Positions 1 through 8,186 of a stretch of 64,000 nucleotides of DNA are shown piece after piece. Every line of letters starts with the position of its first letter. The stretch's first letter is position 1. The notes below the pieces were generated by a model. The model made no database searches and had not been told where the DNA came from. It was given only the letters and a program-made list of their open reading frames with translations. Source of the DNA: Gottfriedia solisilvae (lineage in GTDB: Bacteria > Bacillota > Bacilli > Bacillales > Bacillaceae_G). The stretch is from positions 186,001 to 250,000 of the forward strand of contig NZ_NETJ01000002.1 of the NCBI RefSeq assembly GCF_002128405.1. The letters run 5' to 3'. The position numbers and the translations under genes are program-made.

Positions 1-1
1 G

Positions 2-628
2 CGTGATCAAGATTCCGGATTACTATATCATGCGTGGGACGAGAAAAAGGTCCAACCTTGGTGTGACAAAAACACAGGATTATCTCCAAACTTTTGGGGC
101 AGGTCAATGGGTTGGTTTGTCATGGCGCTAGTAGATGTCATTGAATATTTTCCACAAAGTCATTCAGGAAGAGAAACATTGATCCAAATTTACAATCGAG
201 CCATTTCAGCATTAATGGAAGTACAAGATGAAAAAACAGGGCTTTGGTATCAAGTATTAGACAAAGGAGATAAACCGGGAAATTACTTGGAGGCATCAGC
301 TTCCAGTATGATTGTTTACGCCATTCAAAAAGGTAGACGTCTTGGTTATTTAAACACTGCCGGTCATTATGATCGAGCACAATTTGTTTATAGTAAACTA
401 GTAGAATCTTTTAATACGATTACAAAAGAAAACCTAGTGAATGTGAATAAAATTTGCTATGTAGGTGGCTTAGGTGGCGTTGACCAACGCGATGGTTCAT
501 ATGCTTATTACATCAGTGAGCCAATTGTTGCCAATGACCATAAAGGAGTAGGGCCATTTATTCTAGCAAGTGTTGAAATGGCTAAGGTCAGTGTAGCTAG
601 TGAAGCACAAACTATTAAATTGATGTGA
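2..628 (+). CDS. Unsaturated rhamnogalacturonyl hydrolase, GH105 (YteR/YesR-like), 3' part
   Basis: The reading frame is open from base 2, so the gene is cut by the window edge and only about 208 C-terminal residues are seen. The first residues (RDQDSGLLYHAWDE, then SPNFWGRSMGW) match the conserved core of GH88/GH105 hydrolases. These remove the unsaturated uronic acid left on rhamnogalacturonan oligosaccharides by pectate or RG lyases. This part holds the Trp-rich active-site helices of an alpha6/alpha6 barrel. It has no signal peptide in view and is probably cytosolic, like B. subtilis YteR. The next gene on the same strand is a sugar isomerase-like protein, separated by a terminator. Confidence 0.85.
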   Translation, partial: RDQDSGLLYHAWDEKKVQPWCDKNTGLSPNFWGRSMGWFVMALVDVIEYFPQSHSGRETLIQIYNRAISALMEVQDEKTGLWYQVLDKGDKPGNYLEASASSMIVYAIQKGRRLGYLNTAGHYDRAQFVYSKLVESFNTITKENLVNVNKICYVGGLGGVDQRDGSYAYYISEPIVANDHKGVGPFILASVEMAKVSVASEAQTIKLM

Positions 629-681
629 ATTGCTATTTGACATAATTTTTCAAGTCATAAGTTAAATAAATCATATATTCG

Positions 682-728
682 TAGCGATTGTATTTGAGCA
701 TTTTCTAATATACAATCGCTATTTTTTT
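682..728 (+). terminator. Rho-independent terminator of the GH105 gene
   Basis: A perfect 11-bp stem (tagcgattgta and its complement) with an 18-nt loop is followed by seven T. It separates the GH105 gene from the following isomerase-like gene. Confidence 0.8.
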
Positions 729-743
729 AAAGGAGAAAAGTAA

Positions 744-1571
744 ATGCTTAATTTAGGAGTTAGAGCACATGATATTCATGCAGAAAATATAGAGGAGCTT
801 GTGGAGAAGGTACACCAACTTGGTCTTAACCATATTCAATTTGCTCCATCAAAAAGCTTTCCAGACATAACGACTGAACAGTTGACACCAGGTCTTGCCA
901 GACATATAAAAGATGTCTTTGCACGTAAAGGAATTTCTATATCAGTGCTTGGTTGTTATATTAATCTCGTTGCTAGAGATCGTGAAGTTAGAGAAAAGGA
1001 GTTTCAAAAATTTTATCGGTATTTGAGATTAAGGGAAGATTTTGGTGCTAGTTTAGTTGCTACTGAAACGGGTAGTGTCGGAAATGGTTATACACTTGCA
1101 AATTTTACTGAAGAAACGTTTCTTCTTGCTACCTATTTTGTCAGACAGATGGTAGTTCAAGCAGAAAGGTTTGGATCTACTATTGCAGTTGAAGCAGGGA
1201 TTAATCATCCAGTACATACAATTGATAAATTGGAGAGATTACTTGAAGCTGTGCCGTCTAATAATATCCAAGTCATACTTGATGTTGCGAACTTAATGAC
1301 TTTAGATAATTGGCAAAATCAAGGACCAATTATTGATGAAGCGAAAGAAAAGCTTGGGGAACGGATTGTGGCGATTCATTTGAAGGATTTTATCATTAAA
1401 GATAATAAGATTGAAATTGTTTCGATGGGGAAAGGTTTGTTGGATTTGGAGAGGATTGTTGCTTTTGTGAAAAGGGAAAGGCCTTGTATGTATTTGTTGT
1501 TGGAAGGGACGAGGGAAGAGGATTTGGTGGGGGCTGTTAGGTGGATTAGGGATGTTTATGAAAAAGTATAA
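744..1571 (+). CDS. Sugar phosphate isomerase/epimerase-like TIM-barrel protein
   Basis: The 275-residue protein has the xylose-isomerase-like TIM-barrel pattern: an acidic metal-ligand candidate in ATETGS, then EAGINHP, LDVANLM and IHLKDF, which supply the Glu/Asp/His/Glu metal site of this superfamily. The substrate cannot be told. Its position behind a pectin-fragment hydrolase suggests carbohydrate catabolism. The start is supported by aaaggag 6-11 bases upstream of ATG. Codon use changes sharply over the last 150 bases, where Leu TTG, Gly GGG, Arg AGG and Glu GAG replace the A- and T-ending codons used earlier. Confidence 0.75.
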   Translation: MLNLGVRAHDIHAENIEELVEKVHQLGLNHIQFAPSKSFPDITTEQLTPGLARHIKDVFARKGISISVLGCYINLVARDREVREKEFQKFYRYLRLREDFGASLVATETGSVGNGYTLANFTEETFLLATYFVRQMVVQAERFGSTIAVEAGINHPVHTIDKLERLLEAVPSNNIQVILDVANLMTLDNWQNQGPIIDEAKEKLGERIVAIHLKDFIIKDNKIEIVSMGKGLLDLERIVAFVKRERPCMYLLLEGTREEDLVGAVRWIRDVYEKV

Positions 1572-1631
1572 AGATAGATAAATTTCAAAGAGGAAAGTAT
1601 TCCTACATAAAAAAAATTAAGAGTTAATGCG

Positions 1632-1664
1632 AAAAAGCTTAAGTATACTTACTTAAGCTTTTTA
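1632..1664. terminator. Bidirectional terminator between convergent genes
   Basis: A 14-bp perfect stem (aaaaagcttaagta) with a 4-nt loop is flanked by A and T runs, so it can act on both the isomerase-like gene and the opposing transporter gene. Confidence 0.8.
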
Positions 1665-1668
1665 TTAT

Positions 1669-3051
1669 TTATATTAAGAAAATAGCCACAATTGTTGTTA
1701 CTACTAATCCAATTAAGACCGGCAATAAATTCCTTCTAGCTAATTCAAACGGACTTACATTACAAATAGCAGCTGCAGGAATCAATGCCCAAGGGATCAA
1801 TGTTCCTCCGCCAACCCATATAGCCGCAATTTGCCCCAATGCAGTAAGTGTGGCAATACCATGACCAATAGCTGTAGCGAATAATGAAGCAACCGATCCA
1901 GCAAGTGAAATACCAGAGAAGCCCGATCCATCTAAACCTGTAATTGCACCTACAGTTGTTAATGTTACTCCTGCTACTGCTGGGTTTACTGGAACTGCAT
2001 GAGCAAGTGCAAACCCTAGATCATTTACAATACCATTTGATCCTTTTGGTAAAAAATCCCCGATTATCGTTGTAAATCCACTATCTCCAAGATAGAAGAA
2101 AGCGGCGATTGGAATAACCGGACCAAATACTCTAAACCCAAATTTAAATCCATGAATTAAATAGTTAGTTACTTCCTCAAATCCTTTAGATTTATGACCC
2201 ATCATGGAAAGGATTGAAAGAATGATAAGAGAGGTTCCTCCGATTAATGCAGTTGCATCTCCACCTTGTAAATTGAAATGAATCATTGCCCAGATATCAA
2301 CTGCGAATAAAAAGAATACTAAAGCAGCCATCCATTTTTGTTGAGCAGAGGAAAGTAAATAAGTTTCAGTTTTGGAATCGTTTTCAACAGATTCTACTTT
2401 TAGAAGTCCTTTTTTCATGTCTCGTTTTAAAAAGTAGAATGCTGTTACAGTTGTCACGACCCCCATAACAATAATTAATGGAACACTTGCAGAAATGACC
2501 TCAGAAACAGGTATACCAGCTGCATCTGCAGTTAATTTTGGAGCACCTTGAATTACAAAATCACTTGAAAGTGCAATACCATGACCGAATAAGTTCATTG
2601 CCATCGCAACACCTAATGCAGGTAATCCAACTCGAAGCGCGACTGGTAGTAACACTGCCCCGATTAATGCTACTGCAGGAGATGGCCAGAAAAACCATGA
2701 AACGACCATCATTACAATTCCTATTGTCCAGTAAGCGAGTGAGGCGTTTTTCATTACCCTTGTAAATGGACTGATGAGTGCTTGGTGTACTCCGCTCTCT
2801 GTTAAAGCTTTACTCATAGAAACGATGATTGAAATAACTAGAATCGTAGAAAGTAATTCGGTTATTGCATATATGAAACTTGAAAACAAGATACTGACTG
2901 AGCTAGTAAGTGATTCTGTAGCGACAAGACCTAATAGAAAAATTCCAGCTAGACATACTAGACTAGTATCGCGTCTTAAGATTAAAAATAAGATGATAAT
3001 TCCTATGAATGTAACATAAAGCCAGTGTATGGCTGTTAAATCGACATGCAT
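1669..3051 (-). CDS. Polytopic membrane transporter, Gnt/Cit-type ion-transporter fold
   Basis: The 460-residue protein has about eleven or twelve hydrophobic segments and small-residue-rich re-entrant stretches (WPSPAVALIGAV, GLDGSGFSGISLAGS) typical of the gluconate/citrate ion-transporter superfamily. The substrate is not evident. I place the start at 3051 (MHVDLTAIHW), because aaagggggg lies just upstream there; the longer frame to 3099 has no ribosome-binding site. B. subtilis YhfA is a possible counterpart, but this was not verified. The gene is convergent with the isomerase-like gene and shares its terminator. Confidence 0.65.
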   Translation of the reverse strand: MHVDLTAIHWLYVTFIGIIILFLILRRDTSLVCLAGIFLLGLVATESLTSSVSILFSSFIYAITELLSTILVISIIVSMSKALTESGVHQALISPFTRVMKNASLAYWTIGIVMMVVSWFFWPSPAVALIGAVLLPVALRVGLPALGVAMAMNLFGHGIALSSDFVIQGAPKLTADAAGIPVSEVISASVPLIIVMGVVTTVTAFYFLKRDMKKGLLKVESVENDSKTETYLLSSAQQKWMAALVFFLFAVDIWAMIHFNLQGGDATALIGGTSLIILSILSMMGHKSKGFEEVTNYLIHGFKFGFRVFGPVIPIAAFFYLGDSGFTTIIGDFLPKGSNGIVNDLGFALAHAVPVNPAVAGVTLTTVGAITGLDGSGFSGISLAGSVASLFATAIGHGIATLTALGQIAAIWVGGGTLIPWALIPAAAICNVSPFELARRNLLPVLIGLVVTTIVAIFLI

Positions 3052-3206
3052 TTTATTCCCCCCTTTTAGCCTAGATATATTGATTAGTAATATATGCATT
3101 TGCCTATAGAAGGTGAGACATATGTACTTTGAAATTTTATTAAAATTTTCTTATGTAAAGTAAATATGTTGGATTTGGGAAAAAGATAATTGAGAGGAGT
3201 TTTAAA

Positions 3207-3257
3207 CTAACTTGACAGGTTAGGGGTCACTGGTTCAAGTCCAGTTGGGATCCTACC
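3207..3257 (+). pseudogene. tRNA-Val(GAC) 3'-half relic
   Basis: The segment folds as the 3' half of a tRNA. It has a 5-bp anticodon stem CTAAC/GTTAG around a 7-nt loop TTGACAG (T33, anticodon GAC, A37), a 5-nt variable loop GGGTC, and a 5-bp T stem ACTGG/CCAGT around the canonical loop TTCAAGT. The acceptor strand TGGGATC follows. The order and loop sequences agree with Firmicute tRNA-Val(GAC). Upstream there is no D arm and no GATCCCA acceptor partner, so it cannot be a working tRNA. Such 3' halves are typical of attachment sites left by integrases, which fits the endonuclease gene downstream. Confidence 0.65.
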
Positions 3258-3329
3258 TGGCCACAACAATGTTGGGACAATATTTTGTCAGAACAAATTG
3301 AATGTAGAGTTGCAATCAACTTTTGACCG

Positions 3330-3375
3330 AAACACCCCATTCATTCTAAATTTTAGAATATACGGGGTGTTTTTT
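3330..3375 (+). terminator. Strong terminator downstream of the tRNA relic
   Basis: A 9-bp GC-containing stem (aaacacccc/ggggtgttt) encloses a second perfect 8-bp stem and is followed by a T run. No gene precedes it except the tRNA relic, so it may be the terminator of the lost tRNA or of the element that recombined there. Confidence 0.75.
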
Positions 3376-3377
3376 CG

Positions 3378-4083
3378 TCTTTAAAATTTTTCACTGAAAG
3401 AGGTAAGAGTTGGAAAAAGTCAGCCAAATACCCTATAAGATACAAAAATTTGCTTAGATGATATTTGAAAATTTTTTGAGGCAAAGAAAAAGCAGAATTT
3501 AAGAGCCAATCGTTAATTCAATAAATCGTATTATTCAATAGCCCCATAACTCAGGTAATCGAGAAGTCTACATAATACTGTAAAAATATTTACATAGAAA
3601 GAACCATGAATATGGATTTCTACTATGATATGTTTCACATTGTATGAAATGAAATGGAAAAAAATCTAGAGTTTAAAATAAAAAGTTAAATCAAAATTAA
3701 TGTTTTTTTTGATAGTTTTATATAAGTTTTTACATGGTCTGAAAGTTAGACTTTGTTAAATTTTTACTTTATCTAACCTCGTAAAAAATTTAACTTCCTC
3801 TAAATTAGAGAAAATAAGCTAATATCTTTTAATTGAAAAAAGGATTGCATACTTAATAATTGATCTATAAATATTAATATATCTCTCCAGATAACTTACT
3901 AATTATCAATAATCATAACTATTTATTTTTAATAGGGAAGTTTGAAAAAGTAATGATTGATCATTACTTTTTTTATTTTAGTATTTTGAAAAAAAGTTCA
4001 CAAAATGTACAAAATAAAAATATTATTATAAAATATCTTGTGGATTTCTATATTTTCAGAATTTTCATTCAGGAAACACAATT
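3378..4083. other. AT-rich gap without a recognisable gene
   Basis: About 700 bases upstream of the HNH gene hold no convincing ORF in any frame. The only clear structure is a terminator-like hairpin at 3945-3974 (13-bp arms, aaaaagtaatgat) flanked by A and T runs. Composition is more AT-rich than the neighbouring genes, as is common around acquired DNA. Confidence 0.5.
3945..3974. terminator. Hairpin with flanking A and T runs
   Basis: A 13-bp stem with a 2-nt loop resembles a bidirectional terminator, yet no gene ends next to it. It may insulate the HNH gene from read-through. Confidence 0.55.
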
Positions 4084-4131
4084 ATGAAAATTTTTGAATT
4101 ACACAGAGTTAGTTTATGGGGAGTGTATTGT

Positions 4132-5103
4132 ATGATCGATCAAAAAGAATTGCAAGCAAAATTGCGAAAAGAATACTATAATAGAGTATTTTCACCTGAC
4201 GTTATAAGGAAGATGGTTAAAGCTGGAATGCCTATACATTTTAGTGGTAATTATGTTCTTGATGAAGTGGTACAGTGGATAGACTATAAGCAAAGTGAAA
4301 TTGATGGTTTAGAAATTGGTTCAATCTATACTAATAATGAATTAGTTGAAATTTTTGTTATTTCAAATCAAGGAGGTATGAGGAGGTCGCATGTTACAAA
4401 TTCGCTAGTAATATTTTCAGACCATACAAAAATGTATGATGATAAGTGGTACGAGAATATTTTACACTATACAGGCATGGGGCAAAATGGTAATCAGGAT
4501 ATTATGTTTGGTCAAAATAAAACATTACTTGAAAGTAATACTAATGGTATTAGTGTTTACTTATTCGAATCCTTTAAGTCTGGAAAACATACTTTTGTTG
4601 GACAAATTAAATTAGTAGCAGAACCATATCAAGCTACTCAAAAAGGGCAAGATGGTTCAGAAAGATTAGTATGGATCTTCCCAGTTCAACCATTGACAGA
4701 TCAGTTTATTGAAAAAGAAATAATTGAAGTGAATCAGGAAGATAAAGAAGGCGAAGCTGCTAAATTATCAATTGAGGAATTAAAGAAAAAAGCTTTAGAA
4801 GCAAATCAAAAGCCAGGATCTAGAACTACAAGTGCAACTACATATGAACGAGATCCGTTTATTGCCGAATTTACGAAACGTCGTGCAAACGGAATTTGCG
4901 ATCTATGTAATCTACATGCACCCTTTAATAATAAAATAGGGGATCCATATTTGGAATCGCATCATATTGAATGGTTGTCAAAAGGTGGGGAAGATTCTAT
5001 CGAAAATACTGTAGCGCTCTGTCCAAATTGCCATAAGAAAATGCACATTGTTAACGACTTGAGGGATGTTCGTTCATTAAAAGAAAAATACAAATCAATA
5101 TAA
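4132..5103 (+). CDS. HNH endonuclease with SRA-like N-terminal domain (type IV restriction-like)
   Basis: The C-terminal 60 residues form a complete HNH/zinc module: CDLC, then ESHHIEWLSKGG, N in IENTVALC, then CPNCHKKMH, giving CxxC pairs, the His-His dyad and the Asn. The preceding 150 residues (IGSIYTNNELV, GGMRRS, YTGMGQNGNQD, FPVQPL) resemble the SRA/YDG-type modified-base readers of McrA-like enzymes such as ScoMcrA. This combination usually cuts foreign DNA carrying modified bases. I prefer ATG 4132 (gggagtg 8 bases upstream); an in-frame ATG at 4084 with agga upstream would add 16 residues. No cognate methylase is near, as expected for type IV systems. Confidence 0.75.
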   Translation: MIDQKELQAKLRKEYYNRVFSPDVIRKMVKAGMPIHFSGNYVLDEVVQWIDYKQSEIDGLEIGSIYTNNELVEIFVISNQGGMRRSHVTNSLVIFSDHTKMYDDKWYENILHYTGMGQNGNQDIMFGQNKTLLESNTNGISVYLFESFKSGKHTFVGQIKLVAEPYQATQKGQDGSERLVWIFPVQPLTDQFIEKEIIEVNQEDKEGEAAKLSIEELKKKALEANQKPGSRTTSATTYERDPFIAEFTKRRANGICDLCNLHAPFNNKIGDPYLESHHIEWLSKGGEDSIENTVALCPNCHKKMHIVNDLRDVRSLKEKYKSI

Positions 5104-5246
5104 ATGATAAAGTACTTTCTATTAATAATTATAAAAAGTTTGTCTTCTCATTAAATATTTATCATCAAGTTAAATTATATTATATAGATATTAAAGGTCA
5201 TCATTTTTTGAATATAAAAGGTAATACGTGAAAAAGGGATGTAAAA

Positions 5247-5636
5247 ATGAAAAAACAAATTAAAGTAGTTGGTGCTGTAATTCGTAACAATGAAAACCGA
5301 ATTCTGTGTGCTTTAAGGTCACCTGAAATGAGTTTACCCAACGTATGGGAATTTCCAGGAGGTAAAATTGAAAAAGGTGAGCGACCTGAAGAGACATTAG
5401 TACGTGAGGTCTATGAAGAATTAGGTTGTGAAATTGAAGTGTTTGAGCTTGTTGAAGATGTTTTACATGAGTATCCTTCAATTGTTGTAAATTTATTAAC
5501 ATATGAAGCAAGGATTAAAACAGGACGTCCTGTACCAAATGAACATGCAAAATTGGCGTGGAAAAAAATTTCTGAATTGGAAGAACTTGAATGGGCTCCA
5601 GCTGATATTCCTACAGTCGAAAATTTGATGAAGTAA
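5247..5636 (+). CDS. (deoxy)nucleoside triphosphate pyrophosphohydrolase, MutT-like Nudix
   Basis: A complete Nudix box lies at residues 38-61 (GGKIEKGERPEET..REVYEELG), preceded by the WEFPGG motif typical of MutT/CTP-pyrophosphohydrolase enzymes. The 129-residue length fits this group, which clears oxidised or damaged nucleotides from the cytosolic pool. Start ATG follows aaaaaggg. It lies in the same direction as the HNH gene, 143 bases downstream, but there is no proof of co-transcription. Confidence 0.85.
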   Translation: MKKQIKVVGAVIRNNENRILCALRSPEMSLPNVWEFPGGKIEKGERPEETLVREVYEELGCEIEVFELVEDVLHEYPSIVVNLLTYEARIKTGRPVPNEHAKLAWKKISELEELEWAPADIPTVENLMK

Positions 5637-5649
5637 ACAAAGGGCGTTT

Positions 5650-5846
5650 GGTTTGAATGCAGATATTCAACAAATAGATAATGAGCATTTTGTATTGTTA
5701 AAGCAGCAATTAGTTATGGATTAATTACTTGGATCTTAACATGGGGTAAAGATGCAGAAGTTTTAAGTCCTCAGTCTGTAATTGATAGAGTAAAAGAACA
5801 AATTGAAAAGATGAGTAAGTTATATAATATAAATCTTAAGAATTAA
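5650..5846 (+). pseudogene. WYL-domain transcriptional regulator, C-terminal remnant
   Basis: Two overlapping frames give FGLNADIQQIDNEHFV and, after a shift near 5686, KAAISYGLITWILTWGKDAEVLSPQSV followed by a helix and a stop. Together these match the end of DeoR-type WYL regulators, whose last part reads W(I/L)LSFG..AEVL.P..(V/L). Residues before this part are missing and the frame is broken, so it is a decayed copy. Its terminator at 5853 is still intact. Confidence 0.65.
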
Positions 5847-5852
5847 TTTTAG

Positions 5853-5884
5853 AAAAAGAGAATCTTATTTAGATTCTCTTTTTT
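5853..5884. terminator. Terminator after the WYL pseudogene
   Basis: A 13-bp perfect stem (aaaaagagaatct), a 5-nt loop and T run. Confidence 0.8.
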
Positions 5885-6012
5885 CTTTCTTATTTATTTG
5901 AACTCCTTGTGACTTAAAGTATAAGTAAAAGTCTATAAATAACCAAGGTAGAAGATTGTAGATTTTTGATAAAATGGATGGGTGAATAATCTTTGAATAT
6001 GAGGAGGACAAT

Positions 6013-6342
6013 ATGCCAATCAAATATTATAACAAACTAGTAAGAGACAAAATTCCTTTAATAATTGAAAAAACAGGAGATACTTTTGAAACGGAAATTC
6101 TAGGACTAAAGGAATATGAAGGAAAATTATACGAAAAGTTAAAAGAAGAACTTGAGGAGTTTTATTCAGCCACTGGAGATGAAGTCGTAGGAGAAATAGC
6201 TGATGTTCTAGAAGTCTTTTATACAATAGCAGAAACAAAAGGGATTACTATTGAGGAAATAGAAAAAGTAAGAATTCAAAAGCAGGAAGAGCGTGGTGGA
6301 TTTAAAGAAAGAATATTATTGAAACATGTTGTGGAGAAATGA
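6013..6342 (+). CDS. MazG-type nucleotide pyrophosphohydrolase (phosphoribosyl-ATP PPase-like)
   Basis: The 109-residue all-alpha protein begins YYNKLVRDKIPLII and carries EELEEF and EIADVLEVFYT, which supply the paired Glu and Asp that bind Mg in MazG/HisE-like NTP pyrophosphatases. It is a stand-alone single-domain member, as in many Bacillus genomes, probably a house-cleaning enzyme rather than histidine biosynthesis since no his genes are near. ATG follows gaggagga. With the nearby Nudix protein it makes a second nucleotide-sanitising gene in this block. Confidence 0.8.
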   Translation: MPIKYYNKLVRDKIPLIIEKTGDTFETEILGLKEYEGKLYEKLKEELEEFYSATGDEVVGEIADVLEVFYTIAETKGITIEEIEKVRIQKQEERGGFKERILLKHVVEK

Positions 6343-6511
6343 TGGAAAATAAATATAAAGGTATGCTAAAAATGTTGGGATTTAATAATCTTTAAAATGA
6401 GTAAATTACATTTCGTATGTTGCTTCTGAATTTTTTAAAATTTATATAAAATATGTCATAATATAAGAATTATAAAATTATTTAAAATATATTCTAGAAA
6501 GGACATGCAGT

Positions 6512-7222
6512 ATGCAAAAAGATACCATATTCACAATCGGCGACATCCACGGCTGCTCCAACGAACTCAATGAACTACTAAAACAATGGAATCCCGAAAA
6601 AGAACAACTAATACTACTAGGAGACCTAGTAGACCGCGGCCCACAACCATACGATGTAGTCCGCAAAGTAATCCAATTACAAAAGGATCACGGAGCAATC
6701 GTATTACTAGGAAACCACGAAAGAATGCTACTAGACTGGCTAGACCAACCAGAATTCAAAAAAGACTACTACTACGGTCAAGGCGGCTACGAAACAATCA
6801 ACTCATTCTTTGGATCTGATATTACAAATCACAAAGAAGCTGATGAAATCGCTCAATTAATGAAAGTTCAATTTAAAACTGAATTGGAGTTCTTAGAAAC
6901 TAGACCGCTATACTATGAGTGGGAGGATTTCGTTTTTGTTCATGCTGGTGTGAATTTGAATCTAGAAGATTGGAAGAATACGAGCGAGAAAGAATTTTAT
7001 TGGATTCGTGATGAGTTTCATTTCGGTAATAACGAAACTAATAAAACATTTATCTTCGGTCATACGCCTACATCAATTCTTCATAAAACTGAGAAAAAAT
7101 TTGATATTTGGACTTCACCTTGCAATACAAAAATTTGTATAGATGGTGGAGCAGTTTATGGTGGTTATTTACATGGCATGAAAGTAAATAAAGAAGGTAT
7201 TGTATCGACTCATTCTGTTTGA
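6512..7222 (+). CDS. PP1-type metallophosphoesterase (PrpE/ApaH-like)
   Basis: The 236-residue protein carries GDIHG at residues 10-14, GDLVDRGPQ at about 38-46, GNHE at about 69-72, and the distal HAGV and FGHTP motifs. These bind two metals in the PPP phosphatase family, which includes diadenosine tetraphosphatases and Ser/Thr phosphatases. The start follows aaaggaca. Roughly the first 290 bases use C-ending and CTA-rich codons (ATC, GGC, GAC, CAC, CTA), while the rest uses T-ending codons like its neighbours, so the gene looks mosaic in composition. Confidence 0.85.
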   Translation: MQKDTIFTIGDIHGCSNELNELLKQWNPEKEQLILLGDLVDRGPQPYDVVRKVIQLQKDHGAIVLLGNHERMLLDWLDQPEFKKDYYYGQGGYETINSFFGSDITNHKEADEIAQLMKVQFKTELEFLETRPLYYEWEDFVFVHAGVNLNLEDWKNTSEKEFYWIRDEFHFGNNETNKTFIFGHTPTSILHKTEKKFDIWTSPCNTKICIDGGAVYGGYLHGMKVNKEGIVSTHSV

Positions 7223-7731
7223 TGTAAATCAGGGTCAGGGAAGTATCTGGTGTAAATAAATATATCTAGTTCTAGTTGTAATACAAAAAATTTGGTTCAC
7301 TACTAACATTTTAGTATTTAATATGAAGAATTTTATTGTTATCTAAGAATATTAGGCAAAAGAAGCAGATGATTATGTTGCTTCTTTTTTATGTCTAATT
7401 TATGGATAGAGGATTAGAAAGTATAAATTTTGTAAAGAAAACTAGTAAAATCTTATGTTTTATTCTAAGATTCAATCTATTTTCACAAATAGAAAAATAA
7501 TTTCACTCAATAATATGTTAAGGTTTTCACAAACTGGTATGAAGTTTTTACTAGAATTTTATTAAACGGGGTGAAATAAAATGGAAATTTAATAGATCGT
7601 TGATGCGTTGTTAACTAAAAAATTGGGAGGGAACGATGTTTAAAGATTTTAAAAAAGCTCAATAAAAATAATATTAGTTTATATGATTTGATTTTTTCAA
7701 GAAAGAAAAAAATTTAATGTAAGGAGTGAAT
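7223..7731. other. Gap with a terminator and no convincing gene
   Basis: The gap holds the phosphatase terminator at 7358-7390 and then AT-rich sequence. An ATG at 7636 with gggagg upstream opens only nine codons (MFKDFKKAQ), so it is either a tiny leader peptide or a remnant. Confidence 0.4.
7358..7390 (+). terminator. Terminator of the phosphatase gene
   Basis: A 10-bp stem (aaaagaagca/tgcttctttt) with T run. Confidence 0.75.
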
Positions 7732-7917
7732 ATGAAAAATAAAATAGTTTGGATAGTATTTTTAATTCTTTTGATCATTCTAGTTGGATTAATTACAATA
7801 ATATTTCTTCTTCTACCTGTTTCTAATGAAACTGATCATTCTACAAAAACTAGTAGTTACAATAATATAGATAATATTCAACAATTAATAATCGAAACAA
7901 AAAAGCAGCTCATCTGA
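7732..7917 (+). CDS. Small single-pass membrane protein, unknown
   Basis: The 61-residue ORF has MKNKIVW followed by a strongly hydrophobic segment to about residue 29 and a short polar tail. The start is ATG 7732 with aaggag just upstream; the in-frame GTG at 7726 lies inside that site. I do not recognise the family. It may be a truncated or regulatory small protein, and a terminator-like hairpin follows. Confidence 0.5.
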   Translation: MKNKIVWIVFLILLIILVGLITIIFLLLPVSNETDHSTKTSSYNNIDNIQQLIIETKKQLI

Positions 7918-7956
7918 AGTTAACCCAAAAGTTAGATAAATAATTTTATGCTGCTA

Positions 7957-8000
7957 AAGAGGATTGGCTCTGTATTGAACAGGGGACAATCCTTTTAGTT
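7957..8000 (+). terminator. Terminator after the small membrane ORF
   Basis: Arms aggattg/caatcct plus an inner ctctg/caggg pairing, followed by tttagtttt. Confidence 0.6.
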
Positions 8001-8060
8001 TTATCTTAATTCAGCTATCATTTAGGTAATGAAGAAAATTAGATAGAGAATGATTTAAGG

Positions 8061-8100
8061 CCGAAAGACACGTTTCCAATTCAGTGTTTTCGGTTTTTTT
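8061..8100 (+). terminator. Second hairpin with T run before the germination operon
   Basis: Arms ccgaaagacac and gtgttttcgg pair with one bulge and run into seven T. It insulates the following operon. Confidence 0.65.
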
Positions 8101-8103
8101 ATT

Positions 8104-8134
8104 TGAATATGAAATAAAAATGCAATGCATACAT
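8104..8134 (+). promoter_or_regulatory. Sigma-G-like promoter of the germination operon
   Basis: TGAATA at 8104-8109 and CATACAT at 8128-8134 are separated by 18 bases. This matches the forespore sigma-G pattern (TGMATA, 17-18 bases, CATACTA) and sits 53 bases before the predicted start of the operon. Germinant-receptor operons are known members of the sigma-G regulon. Confidence 0.65.
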
Positions 8135-8186
8135 AAGAAAGACATAACAAATAATAACCCATATTATGGAATTAGGTGGACATATT

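Noticed and set aside
3207-3257. Functional tRNA gene
   Set aside because: The 3' half folds well, but no D arm or matching 5' acceptor strand exists upstream, so only a relic is claimed.
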